Source of the DNA: Ifrita kowaldi
Lineage: Eukaryota > Chordata > Aves > Passeriformes > Cinclosomatidae
NCBI GenBank assembly: GCA_013398055.1
Contig: VZRS01007535.1
Location: forward strand, 237,645 to 301,644
Direction: 5' to 3'
DNA length: 64,000 nt
Shown one piece after another: positions 35,020 through 46,800 of this stretch (position 1 is its first letter; every line of letters begins with the position of its first letter). Both the position numbers and the translations under genes were made by a program. Below the pieces are notes generated by a model. The model searched no databases. It was not told the origin of the DNA and saw only the letters and a program-made list of their open reading frames with translations.

Positions 35020-35192
35020 TCTGTGGTGACCAGTGACAGGACCAGAGGGAACAGCTGGAGATTTGTCAGGGAAGGTTTAGGTTGGACATCAGGAAAAGGT
35101 TCTTTACCCACAGGGTGGTTGGGCACTGGAAGAGGCTGTCATGGCCCTGAGCCTGACAGAGCTCATTTGGAAAATGCTCTCAGGCACATTAA
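35020..35192 (+). mobile_element. CR1 LINE internal/3' fragment
   Basis: The segment reads gtggtgaccagtgacaggac, then cagggaaggtttaggttgga, then 'catcaggaaaaggttctttacccacagggtggttgggcactggaagaggctg' and ends near gctctcaggcacatt. These are sense-strand CR1 blocks close to the end of ORF2. The 3' terminus itself is absent. Confidence 0.88.
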
Positions 35193-36343
35193 ACCCTGGT
35201 GTTCCTACAAGACCTACATTGCTCTCCTAGAAAACTCTCCCTGAACCAAATAGAGGAGCCAATAATAATGTTTTACATCTCTCACCAAACAGTAAGAAGC
35301 AGACAGCAATTAAACTCCAGTACTAGGTAACATTGAGTCCAGAGTTTGGTGGAATTCATATGAAGTTGCTGAGCCCTCAGGTGGGCAGGATGCCCATCAC
35401 AGCTTTACACATCAGAACTGCAGAAGGATAAATAAAAGCTGCTTTACAGAGACAAAGCAGAGCAGTCTGGTTTTACATCAAGAAGTAACGTAGAGGCAAT
35501 GAAAATGCATAGAACTTGCATCAGCCTAGAAAAAAGATAAAAGATGCTAAAGAGTGGGGAAGCATAAAGTATTTGAGGAATGTGCATTGGGAGGAAAAAA
35601 AAGAAAAGAAAACAAAAATATTGGCGCGTAGGGGTTTGACTGCTCCATGTCTTTTAAACAAGGAAATACCTTTTATCTATATTGAGGATTTATCTTGGAC
35701 AGATTTGGCCTGTAAAGGACCATGGTCTTGTTTTAACTTTTGCAGCTTTTGTGGTAAGAATTGCTGCAAGGGGTGGGAGGCAGGTTAAAATTTAATTCAG
35801 TGGTAGCTTTCCTTCTGGACTAACCCACACTGATCTGGACTGAGAGCCGCAAAAAGAATAAAGAAATTATTCTGAGGGCAAATAAATACGAACATTTTGC
35901 TGCTTCTTTTGGCACTCCTGCTCTTAGAGACTCAAGGGAGCTGCATCATCTGTTGGGCTGGGGTTTGGAGCCAGGCTTCTATGAACCAGTTAATATTTAT
36001 TGTCTTTATAATCACAGTTCTGGGGCTGAGTTATTACTTCATGTGTGCACATTTTGAAAGTTGCATTTGCTCGCCCTGGGTAGAGCTGGAGTTTTGAAAA
36101 ACAGGACTAGGATCCTAATTGCTTCATCAACAGAAGCCCAGGTTCCCTGATTTAATTTAGCTGCTGGAATAAACTGTTGTTTTGTATGCTCACATGTTAA
36201 TATTACAGGTTCCTGAAAGCTGTTACAAATTAAAAATAATGATGGTGTTTGGCATTTTCCTGGATGCATAAGCCCAGCATAGCATAAGAAGACTGCAAAC
36301 CTGGGCCATCTCTATGTCTTTTTCTCTCCCCTACAAATTGTAC
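35193..36343. other. Intergenic DNA, no gene recognised
   Basis: I see no repeats or coding family. If the candidate promoter at 36344-36500 is real, this would be intron or downstream sequence of its transcript. No acceptor with coding sequence is apparent. Confidence 0.45.
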
Positions 36344-36500
36344 CTGCGTGCCAGAGCTCGCAGTCTTCTGAGTCTTGGCTTAGGATTTCTCAGAGCAGAG
36401 CTCCAGCAGCATACAACAACCAGGAACAACCTCCCCAACCTTGGCTCCCCCCAGGGCTAGATTTATAGGGCTTGTGCCCGCCCTGCAGCTACAGCTGTTT
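36344..36500 (-). promoter_or_regulatory. Candidate minus-strand TATA promoter with short first exon
   Basis: Read on the minus strand, from high to low coordinate, there is an E-box CAGCTG (36492-36497), a GC box gcagggcgggca (36475-36486) and a TATA box CTATAAAT (about 36461-36468). About 90 bp of GC-balanced sequence then ends in GGCACGCAG followed by GTACAA, a plausible splice donor at 36343/36344. Spacing suggests a start site near 36435. I see no coding exon downstream. It could also be an old LTR promoter or a chance cluster. Confidence 0.3.
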
Positions 36501-37045
36501 GTAGGAGGTTAATGAGCACTTTAGGTTGAGGTGGCCTGAACTCTATTTGAATAACAATTGAGTTCAGGTGTTGAGTCTGGTCCTGAGTGAGAGCTTGGCT
36601 AGTGCACACCATCAGGGTTTAAATACATATTACTACATACCTGTTTTCTAGAAATGATAAATGGAAAATCATATTTCTCACAGAATAAAATGAATTTAAA
36701 TGGAGCTAGCGAGTACAAAGTCTGAAAAAAAAAAATGGACTAAAGTTATGTAAGAGAAAAATAACTGGGTTTGCGCACAGAAACAAAATTGCACTTTCTG
36801 AAATTCTGGAGAACACTTAGTTTAAGCTAAACAGCCCAACATTGCACTGAACCGTCAGTATTTGTTTACATGAAATGCCCTAGTAATATCAAAGGTCTCT
36901 AAATGGCAATGTCAACATATGTTTCAGAAAACCATGCAGGTGCCTCTCTCCATCCATTACCTGTCATTTCAGACTAAGGAAACGACCTTTCCTAAATTTT
37001 GCTTTGTTAAATTGAGGTGGATCCCGCAAACAGAAGGTTAAATAA
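36501..37045. other. Intergenic DNA, no gene recognised
   Basis: Unique-looking sequence between the candidate promoter and a CR1 cluster. Confidence 0.5.
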
Positions 37046-37335
37046 TCACAGAATCACAGAATAGTTGGGGTTGGGAGGAACTTTTGGAGCCCATCTGATC
37101 CAACCTCCCTACTAAGGCAGGGTCACCTTGAGCAGGTGACACAGGAATGTGTCCAGGTGGGTTTGGAATATCTCCAGAGAGGGAGACTCCACGCCCTCCC
37201 TGGGCAGCTGTTCCAGTGCTCTTGTCCTCAATGTGCAGAAGTTCTTCCTCATGTTGAGATAGAACTTGTGTTTTAGTTTATGGCCATTAGTTCTTGTCCT
37301 GTTGCTAATCCCACATCCTTATTCAGCAAAATGCA
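37046..37335 (-). mobile_element. CR1 LINE, 3' fragment (~290 bp)
   Basis: The plus strand begins aatcacagaatcacagaata gttggggttgg, then gives the complemented CR1 blocks with ccaacctccctactaaggca, 'agagagggagactccacgccctccctgggcag' and 'gttcttcctcatgttgagatagaactt'. Its block order resembles the copy at 15906. The next copy lies only ~20 bp further on in the same orientation. Confidence 0.92.
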
Positions 37336-37356
37336 TCTGTTTAATCTTGTGTTTAT

Positions 37357-37612
37357 CATGGAATCATGGAATGATTTCTGTTGGAAAAGCCCTCCAAGAT
37401 CATTGAGTCCAGCTATTAACCCAGCACTGCCAAGGCCACCACTAAAACACATCCCCAAGTGCCACATCCACATGGTTTTTAAATCACTCCAGGGATGGGG
37501 ACTCCAGGACTGCCTTGAGCAGTCTGTGCCAGTGTTGGACAACTCTTCCTGTGAAGAAATATTTAATTATATCCAATCTAAATCCTCCCCAGTGGCAGCT
37601 TACTGTTGTGCC
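37357..37612 (-). mobile_element. CR1 LINE, 3' fragment of a second subfamily
   Basis: The plus strand begins atcatggaatcatggaatga, the complement of the CR1 octamer tail. It continues with 'ccagcactgccaaggccacc', 'cccaagtgccacatccacat' and 'ctccagggatggggactcca'. The same blocks occur at 63652-64000, so both belong to one CR1 subfamily. It runs into endonuclease-coding sequence at about 37613 with no reverse-transcriptase region between. Confidence 0.92.
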
Positions 37613-38200
37613 TTTAAGATTTCCTCAAATCATGTCCAGCCTTCCCGGACTCCTTTGCCCTTTTGGAGCTGCCTCCCAAGGGACTTCACCAACCAGGCTC
37701 TCAAGCAGGCCAAAGTCGGGCCTTTGGGAGCCCAAGGCTGCAATTTACTGACCCTCCTCCCTCTTTGAGGTGTGATCGCTCTGCCCAAGGCGGCTTCCAA
37801 CCATCACATCACTCAGAATTCCTTGTCTGGTGCAAACAGCAGGTCCAGCAGGTGCCTTCCCTCGGGGATTCCCTCACCATCTGTGTCGGTGTGTTATACT
37901 CCATACACTCCAGCAATCTCCCAGACTGTTCCCTCTCCACTGTGTTGTATTTCCAGCAGACATCTGGTAAGCTGAAGTTCCCCACAAGAAAAATTATTAG
38001 AGATTGTGGGAATTTCCTCAGCTGCTCACAGAATGTTTCTCCTGGCTCTTCATCCTGGTTGGGTGGTCTAGACCAGACTCCCACCACGGCCTTTGCCTCA
38101 TTGCCTTCCCCCTGATTCTTACCGAGGAACACTCAGCTGTGCCCTCACTGTCATTAAGTTCCAGACAATCAGAGCCCTCCCTAACACACAGGGCTAATGA
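37613..38200 (-). mobile_element. CR1 LINE ORF2 endonuclease-domain remnant
   Basis: On the minus strand the frame 38132-37809 contains VVGVWSRPPNQDEE, then LVGNFSLPDVCWKYNTVE and LLECMEYNT. These match the APE-type endonuclease of CR1 ORF2, whose conserved core reads GVCYRPP...GDFNLPDICW...FLEC. The catalytic GDFN is changed to GNFS here, and the frame breaks before and after, so the enzyme is dead. The reading lies 5' of the CR1 3' fragment at 37357-37612 in the same orientation. It may be one CR1 copy that has lost its reverse transcriptase by internal deletion, or two abutting insertions. Confidence 0.82.
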
Positions 38201-41200
38201 ATGATTTAATGTAATGGTGTTTTCCATATTGATTCGTATTTATGCCGTACTGACTCCACTTGCACCCAGACCTTCATTCCAAAGCCAAAACTCCTGGACA
38301 AGAACAAAAAAATGTTGGGACAGTGGGAAAGAATGAAGAGTCCATTGGTCAAGGTGCGTTTTTTTTGCTTGCTTCATTTGCTTTTGCAATGATCAGGAGT
38401 TTGATATTAGTCAAGAAAAGACATGAAAATCGAATGTGATTTTAGTGAGTGGGAACTCCATATGTTCTCTTTTGGTTTGAATTGTATTCCTCATAGCTGG
38501 ACATACTAATTTGTATTGTCATCATCTCCTCGCTCACTTTTTTCTCAACATACCAAAAAGAAGCTTTTCTGCCTTACCAATTTAACCTGCAGGATATTCC
38601 CTGGGATTACAAATTAATGCCTTGGAGCTTGCCTGGCTTTTCCCTGTTGTAAACCTGCCTTTATTATCCATGCAGCCTGCACTCACTCATTCAGGAGCCA
38701 ATTAACCAATCTTTTTGTTAATTATTTTGAAGTGTGGCCTACATACTTTGATTTTTATTTTAAGTTTTTATTCTGACATTTTTGATGTCAGTCTTGATTC
38801 CTTTTTTCCCTTTTCTCAATGCAACTTCTGCTTTGCTCTCCACAGGGAAATTAGTTTTCTACTCAATCTTTCATGCAGACAAAGGAAAACTTGGTGATGT
38901 TCTCAGCATGACTGGAGGGTTTTTGTAAAAACATCTCTTATTGTATCTGGGACTCAGTGGTAGAACTGCAGTCTGTTAAGTCAACAAAATGGGAAAAAAA
39001 ATCACATCAAGCGTGGAGTTAGAGGGGATATTAATCAGCACGTAATGTCTTCATGTCTGCCTATATTCCTTCTGCAAAGTTAACTTCCTGTAAAGCCTTC
39101 TGGTTCACTCAATGCATCAAACTCCAAACTGGACACATTACATTCATTTCAATCAGTTTAAAGTATTACCAGGGACAATATGTTTACTAGAGCTGTCAAG
39201 AAAACACAGCTGGTTTAAATCTTATTCGCATTTCAAATACTCATCACAAGTTTTGCCTGAACTTTTTTTAATTACAGTTAAATATTGGAATGGAGGAAAT
39301 TTATATTGAACCAAATCATTACTTTGCAATTACAAGACTATATACACACGATTAAATATTTCCTTCATAAAAAATTGTGTTGAGTATTCGATGAAGTTTC
39401 TTTCTGGTCAAGGAGGAATTATATTCTCTGAACATTGTTATTGCTAAACACAGCCCCAGTGAACACAATGAGTTATTTCCTTAAAGGAAATTATATTAAA
39501 ATCTCAATAATGCATAAAGTTTAGTATGAAGCTTTAGTACCTTGTAATAATAAGTTTACAGCCATCTTCAAGTTTCTTCTTTTTTCTTCCCCAGAGGGAA
39601 ATCTCCTTAATATTTAAAATTCATATAATTTATATAGTACATATATAATATATAATTTATATGATATAAGGACATGGTAAGACCAGACTTTGGTGGGTTT
39701 GCAGTGAAGATGTTACAATGTGAAGATGCTGACCAGTTAGATTCAACGTTCAAAAAAAAGTTATCAAATTTATCCAAGGTTCATAGGGTAGTCGTTTTGA
39801 TTTGGACAAGTCCATTAATTTTTTTTAATCACAGAATTCCCCAAAAATGTGTCTAGATTCAAGCTTTTAAAAGATTTCAATCGTTTTACCCATAAATAAA
39901 GCCTTTTTAATGGCTTTTTTAAACACTGTTATATTTCCATTACATTTGCATGTTTGAACTCTTATCCTTACTGATAATACCTAAAATGTTTGAGGTCTTC
40001 AGCATTGTGAAACCGCTCTCAGCTTGTTTCAGTGTTTGTATTTTTAAGTCCTGTCAGGAACATGAAGGACTGGCTGAATGCATCTAAAACCAGAATTTGC
40101 GTGCTCTGAATCCATCAATTCCCACCCGCTCCCTCTGGATGATCCAGCAATTTGGGTTTTTAGTCAGAGGATGCAACTGTCAAGGGTTATCTCAAAGAGA
40201 TAGACCTATTCTGTAGCAAATTCCTTCTGTTGTCCCTTTATTTCTGTTTCTTAAATAATCACCTAGGAAAATGTAGATAAATGAGAGTGTAATGTGTGTA
40301 CGAACGTAATCTGGGGAAAGAAACCGGGAAAAGGGAAAGGAGAAAAGAACCAGAGATACCTTAAAAATGACCCTAAAGACTTAGAAATCCTAACCCAAAG
40401 CGTGAGCACTTGTAACAACAGCACGCAGCACTGATAAATCTAGTTTGTTGTCTGGAAGGCTTCCCTGTCATGCAGTCATGTGATAATTAATGTATTCACC
40501 TGGTGATTAATGCAATAATTATGTTGTGATATATTATAGGGCTCGTTATGCTTGTCAGGTAATGCAAGCAAACATTGAGGAAAGTGTAGGTTAAACTACA
40601 GAGAGTTTCATTTAGATGTAAGAGTCAGGTCACAAATTGACAGACTTATACCAGAAAAAATATCCCCTGAATGATTTAGGATTTAAAACAGATTCCATAT
40701 CCTGTGCCTAGGAAAAAGCTTTCTCAGGAGAGAGTCTTTTGTACATTTTCTCATGCAGAGGTCTGTGCCGAAGTTCTCTCATGCAGTTTCGTGTGAAACA
40801 GAGGGGCTGACTGTTCCCAAAGCTACCACACGAAATGAGTGAGTGTCCTGGTCCACCTCACAGCCCAGTTCGCAACGCTTCCCCAAGGCTTCAGGGTGGG
40901 AATATCCCCAAGAAAGTCACCAGCCCTGAGCTGGAGAGCTCGGCCGAGCCGTGTCACTCAGGAGCCTGAAGTCAGGCACGAAGGATCTTCGGTGCCAAGT
41001 GGTGATTAGATCCTTTTCTGAGCAACTAATTACCAGATTCTCGTAATAATCTACCAGTGCATGTCTGTGTATATCCTCCAAAAGCTTTACGTTTGTATGT
41101 GCCAGTGAGCTGGTGAGGAATGAGAAACCTCTCTTCTCTCATCATCATTTGTCTCTTTTGGGACACGGCAGATGCATTTAGCAGTAGCTTGAAGTTACAA

Positions 41201-44200
41201 ATCTTATTCAGAGCCCATTACAAGCAGCAACGCTCTTCCCATAGATTTGAGTGAACATCGGAGCAAATCTTTGGGTGTGCAAAATAGGCAGAGGGATGAA
41301 TCCATCAATCCTGTTGAGGGCATTTTGGACTTGGAGCATGGCCTACATCTGCTTTGAGCTTACCAGAATTCACAGAGAAGTGATTGTTAATTGACTTTTT
41401 TCATGTATCTCACACTATTTGGTTTCATTTAGCCAGCAAGAGATTAGAAAATAAATCAATATGTAAGTAAATGAAAGCAACTCTGATAATCTGTTCAGCA
41501 GCAGTAGGGATATACTGAATTTCAGGTTCTTACTTGTGATGTTTTCATGGTCTTGGAACTTGGATTTACATCCTTTATTTCCATACAGACAGTAGAGGTG
41601 TTGTGTACCATACTGCCACACCAAGGGGGAAAAAAAGAAGAAAAAAGAATGGAGGAACTCTTTAACTCTTTTAAAAGAATGAACTGAAAAGGCTTCCTTG
41701 GTGAAACCCAGACTTCAAAAATGATTAGAAGCTGGAAGGGGAATAATAGAATTTTTTCCTTTCTTCTTAAGATTGATTTTTTTTTTAAAGGCGACAGATC
41801 ACTTTGGTTTATTTTTAAAAGCATTTTTTCCCAGCTGGTTTTAAAGCTGTTGTTCTTGAGAAAAGTTCTGTCAAATCTCATTTATTCGGAACGTTTTTTG
41901 TTTGGCTTTTTTTTTTCCCCTCTGGATGTTGATGAGTAAGGCTAAAAGGCAAGTATGATATTAAGGACTTGTGACAAATGGCATTAATGAGGAGCTTTTC
42001 CATTTTTTTCTCTGGGAACTGACTCCATTTGGATTGCAGCTGATGCTGGAGGAAGAGCAGGTTAGCCAGAGTACATCAGGATATTCTCCTACCCCCACTA
42101 GAGTCTGCCATGTGCCATTGGAGGATTGAGTGGGATTAGAGAAAGTAACTTCCAAATTCTCTGCCTGACGGAAATAGCAGCAGGCAAAGCAAAGACTCGC
42201 GGGAAAAATAAAGTTGTAAAAGTGTTTGGTTTAGGTCAACCCCTTTCCCAATAACTCAGTGGGTGTGGGATGATGTTGGGGAGATCTCCAGCCAAATACA
42301 CCCTTTGGAAACATCAAGACCTGGATTGATCCCATCTAACTTTAGATATCCATCTGAAGCACCTGTTTGTGGCTCCCTCCAGAATTGGTCCATCATCACT
42401 GAAGGCAGCAAAGCAATTCTAAAGATCGATACCTTTGGACTCCACCTGTGAGCTATTGAAAATATAAGGCCACAGGATCCCTAAAGAAGGTGCCTTGGTG
42501 AAATGAATAATTAGTTGGAATCCACCAGAGCTGAGTCCTCTGGATTCAGGGAGATGTCTGTAGCATGCAATTGAATTTTTCTGCTTTTTCCCCATTTCTT
42601 GCCTTCATTCCACAATCCTCCCTTCTCCCTGTACTTCCCTCCTTCCCTTTTAGTCTACTTGATCCTTTAGCCTCCTGTTGTTTCTCACTTTCTGCTTGTC
42701 CAAACAGCCCAAAACACCTTCTCTAAAAAATGTCAGGCAGGAATGAGAGCAAACCATCTGCTATGGCGCTCTGTGCGTTATAACTCTCCTTCCATCCTGA
42801 CTGAAACATTCCTGCTTAAATCATAAGCATTCCTGCGTGCTCCTCTCAGTGCAATGCCAAGCACAACGGGGACCTTTGAGTCCTTAAGTACAAACATAAT
42901 AAAAGCAGTAACAGCAGCAGAGGCGTGGGTGGGTGAGCCAGCTTCCCTTTCCCTTTCATCCTTGCGAGCTGGAAGGTTCACACCGGCACCGCCGGGAACA
43001 GAGATGAATGAGAGAGTTCCACTTCCGCGTGGCAAAATGTCTGCAGATAAACTGCAGAGCAGGTGCTCGGAGAAATTAAATGATTCCGAGTAATTTACCG
43101 TGGCAGGAGCATCAATTTGAGAATTGCTAAACTGCAAGTCACTGAAACACAGTATTTTATTACATTTTCAACCAGTAAATGTCAGCTGCTTTATTGGTTT
43201 GAACATCCTATCAGGTGCACCGATAAATTTAGCAAACACACCAGTTGGGTTTCTAATAAGCACGGACTCCTCACCTCAGATACCATTAATTCCTCTTCAT
43301 TTCTGAGTGCCATGAAGCTGGAGGAGTATTTTAGGTGTAATTTTCTCCCATCCTAATCAGTTCCATAGCAATTTATTGCACTGTTTCTCTGTGTCTTGAG
43401 CAAAGTTTATTGGTTTATAGAGCGTGGAGCTTGTTTTATTTCAGGTTTAGTTCTATTAACCAAGTTCTTTTCACTCAGATCTGGAGGAATATTAAAGCTG
43501 ATTTGCAAGCTAACAACTTGCCTTTCAAAGCTAGAAAATAGAAGGGACACCCCCTAAAAACCCTTCAATTTGGCATTAAAAATCATGACCTGGCTAAGCA
43601 GTCAATTCAATGCATGATGAATGCCAAAATCAATTAAAAGAACTTCCTGTACAGCTTAAATCTTCTGCTGATGAAAAGGGATTTTTTTATTATTGTTAAA
43701 AAAGAATGAAAAAAGAACCCATCAGCATGGGCATCCTAAAGGCTTTTACTGAGTGTAAAGTTAAAAAAAACCCCTGTGGCCTGAAAACACGAGTTTGATG
43801 AGGAATGAAAAGACACCAAGCCAAGGTCACTAAGATGATTTTTATGCTCCATGAATATGACACTGAATGTTGCAGTACAATCCAGGGCTCTCTCCCATTC
43901 CTGAATCCTTTGTCAGTCCTGCCATGTTTTCCTGACAAACCACATAATACCAATTTTCATTGATTGGGCCTCTCAGTGCATGCATCCCTCCAGCCAAGGT
44001 GGGTGTGGAGGTGTCTGCAGAGGGAGGAATGAGCTCACCTTTCACTGCACAGCATCTCTGTGAGTCAGGCATGAGCTGGAAGCGGGAAAGGGTTTGGATT
44101 GCTCTGGCAAGGGAAGGTTTGGGTGGGTGAGGTGAATTCAGTGTGGGTGGTGGGTCGACTTAGCAACTAATATGAAAACTTGCCAGCAACAACAGGTGGG

Positions 44201-46639
44201 AAGAATCTATTTTTATTTTTTTTATGCTTGTTGGTGGAGCTGTAGTGAATTCAAAACCTTCTCTCCCTAGCCTAAAGGAAGGCTGCCATCTAATGATCAC
44301 CAGCAGCAATTTTTTCCTGCCTTAGAGGAACAAACTTTAATCCCAACATTAACATCTTGTTTCAATCTGTAGGTTCAGCAGCTCAGCTTACCTTGACCTC
44401 GAAGTAGTTACTGATGTTGGGACCTCATTCCTGACAGGGCACATGAGGATAAAGGTGCTGTCTGTGAGCTGTTAAACATCATCTCTACTTGTTATTTTTC
44501 ATTCTTGCACCTCAGTGGGTATTGGAAGAGTGGTTTTGCTGCCTCCTTTTACCACCTTTCTCCAGCTTCACATTCAAACACACTCATAAAGATTTCACTG
44601 CAATAAAAAAAAACACTATAACCACTCTAGGGAACAGATTCTTTGCAATTTCCACCTGGTGCTGCACAACAAAATTATTCTTTTACTACTCCTGGGACAT
44701 TGAGAGCTCTCTGCAATGTGTCACAGAGGAGAGATCCACAGCTGACATCCCTGTTTCACTCACCACCCAGCACACTGGGTATATATTCCGCATATTTTCA
44801 TATATGGAAAGTGTTCCAGCAAAAACAGGGAAGAAATCTGGTTCCATATTTGTGGTATGCAGAAGAAGTGAGATGCATAAACTGCAACAACAACAACAAT
44901 AAAAAAAAATTTTAAAAACATTAGAAGAAATTTCTAAAAGCAGGGAGAGTCAAGTGTTGACATTAATTGTCTGAGACATTGCTAAAACTCTGTTTATGGA
45001 GTGTTTTGGAAACAGGTTGGACAAAATGCCTGATAAGGTGAAAATTATACCTGATCCTACCTTGGGACAGAAAGACAGACGAACTCATCTCTGGAGGTCA
45101 CACACAATGATTCTACTTTTAAGGGTATCAAAACTGGAAAAGCAACAGGTTCTAGAGGCTTTATAAATAAATTTCAGATTCTTTATAAAAAACATAAATT
45201 CTTTTCAAAATTAATCTCGATTATCCCATGCACTTGTGAAAATATGACTGCTTTATTGCCAGGACTAACACTCCTTTTTTATCTGACAGAGTAAACATTG
45301 CTGACCTCTGGAATATTTCCCACCTCCTGGCCCAGTTCTGGAGCATCCCGACTCTCCCATCAAAGGCACACAGCTGTCTAAACTGTCCAGCATGGGTGCT
45401 GCAGTTCCAAGCTGCCACATTTTACCAGTGGTTCACAGTTATAAGTAAGGTCATTCCATCTCCTCTCACTTAAATCTACCTAAATTACATCCTCTGCAAA
45501 GTCAAAAGTTAATTTCGGCAGTTATGTTAATTTCAGGAGGGCTGTGGTGAAGTGACCTCTGAAGGTGTGAGTTAATATTCTCAGGTGCTTCTGCTGTCAC
45601 CTTTGCTTTATTTTCTTTATTTCTAAAAATAAACCTGAAATGACTGTAATTCTTTTGCCTCTCTGGGGACCGTGATTCCAGGGGATGTGACCGGTTTCAG
45701 CTCACATATAGGAATCCCTCTGGAAAAAGAAGCAGCTTTTCCTCCAGCACATACCACAGGCAGACCCTTGTATTTTGTTTTAAGGAAGAGATTCTTCTGC
45801 CTTCTCACCCAGCAGGGACCAGGGCAGTCCCCACACTGAGAGATTTGTTTTTCTTCCTGCATGGAGTCCTCAGACAGTGGTCCCAGGCCCTTTCTAGTAG
45901 CCCTTGCTGTCCACAGGTGCCTGCCTCAAGCAATGAGCTTTAAATAGCCCCCTAATCTTCACCAGCCCGTTCCAACACACATTTTTCCCAAGCCGGAGTT
46001 TTGCTGCGGTTAAGGGTGGTCAGACTGATCCTGCTCCAGCTGAAATGCCTGTCTGGAAGAACATCATGGGGAGGAAGCAGCTGTCTGCAGTGAGCACAAG
46101 AATGATAAAGCTGGCAAACTCCTAAAATTTTGGGTGTTTAAAGTGTAAGGCTTAAGGATCAGCAGCAGCAAAACTGGTCCTGCCACCACTGACGGAAGGC
46201 TGGTAACTGGTGTCACTTTGTGTAAAACCACAATTCTGTCACTCATTTTTTTCTTTGTTTTTGTCTTACAACCAGGCACCTTCACTCTGAACACGTTTCA
46301 GTAATGATCAGATCAAATCAATTGGTTGAGAAGTCAGTGTAATCCACAAAAAGCCTGAAAAGCTCATGTTGAGAATCCCAGTGTTATTTACAGTACAGCT
46401 GACACTGAACTAGTGAGTGGTGGTGCTGCCAGGTGTAAAGTTGTGCCTGGCTCTTTCTTCCCACTGCTGCTCTGTGAAGCACCTGAATTTTAGCCCATGC
46501 AGATTGAATCTCCACAATTTTCAGCCTGGCCCAGGAGATGCAGGCCCAAGGATGTGTGTGACACAGCAGCCAGCACTGACACTGTAGCTGAGACTCTTAT
46601 TCCCTTCAGTAAACCATGCTGAGGATCAACATTTCTGAG
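38201..46639. other. Gene desert, 8.4 kb, nothing supported
   Basis: I see no CR1 terminus, LTR or coding family in this long stretch. Local features are an AT-rich palindromic patch at 39619-39670, a cluster of TAATTA/TTAATG words at 40480-40545, and a GC-richer pocket at about 42850-43070 with open frames on both strands. A CAA repeat lies at 44884-44898. The lack of recognisable young repeats is compatible with conserved non-coding DNA, but I cannot test that here. Confidence 0.45.
39619..39670. repeat. AT-rich low-complexity palindromic patch
   Basis: Two near-inverted copies of tcatataatttatata flank a tagtacatatat centre. The composition is almost purely A and T. Confidence 0.7.
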
Positions 46640-46800
46640 ATCACAGAATCATTAAGGCTGGGAAAGATCTCCGAGATCATCAAGCCGACTGAGTCAACCT
46701 AATTAGCTGAGCCAAAGAGCTCCCATGTAAGCCCAGATCTGGTGGCAAGCATCCTACACAGCATGGCTACGGCACCTGGGGCAACCCCCAGCATCAATAT
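46640..46800 (-). mobile_element. CR1 LINE, 3' fragment (diverged)
   Basis: The plus strand reads atcacagaatcattaaggct, then ggaaagatctccgagatcat and caagccgactgagtc. This is a complemented CR1 tail of an older subfamily. Beyond about 46700 the match is weak. Confidence 0.75.

Noticed and set aside
37280..37768. 162-codon plus-strand frame
   Set aside because: It is antisense to two joined CR1 pieces.
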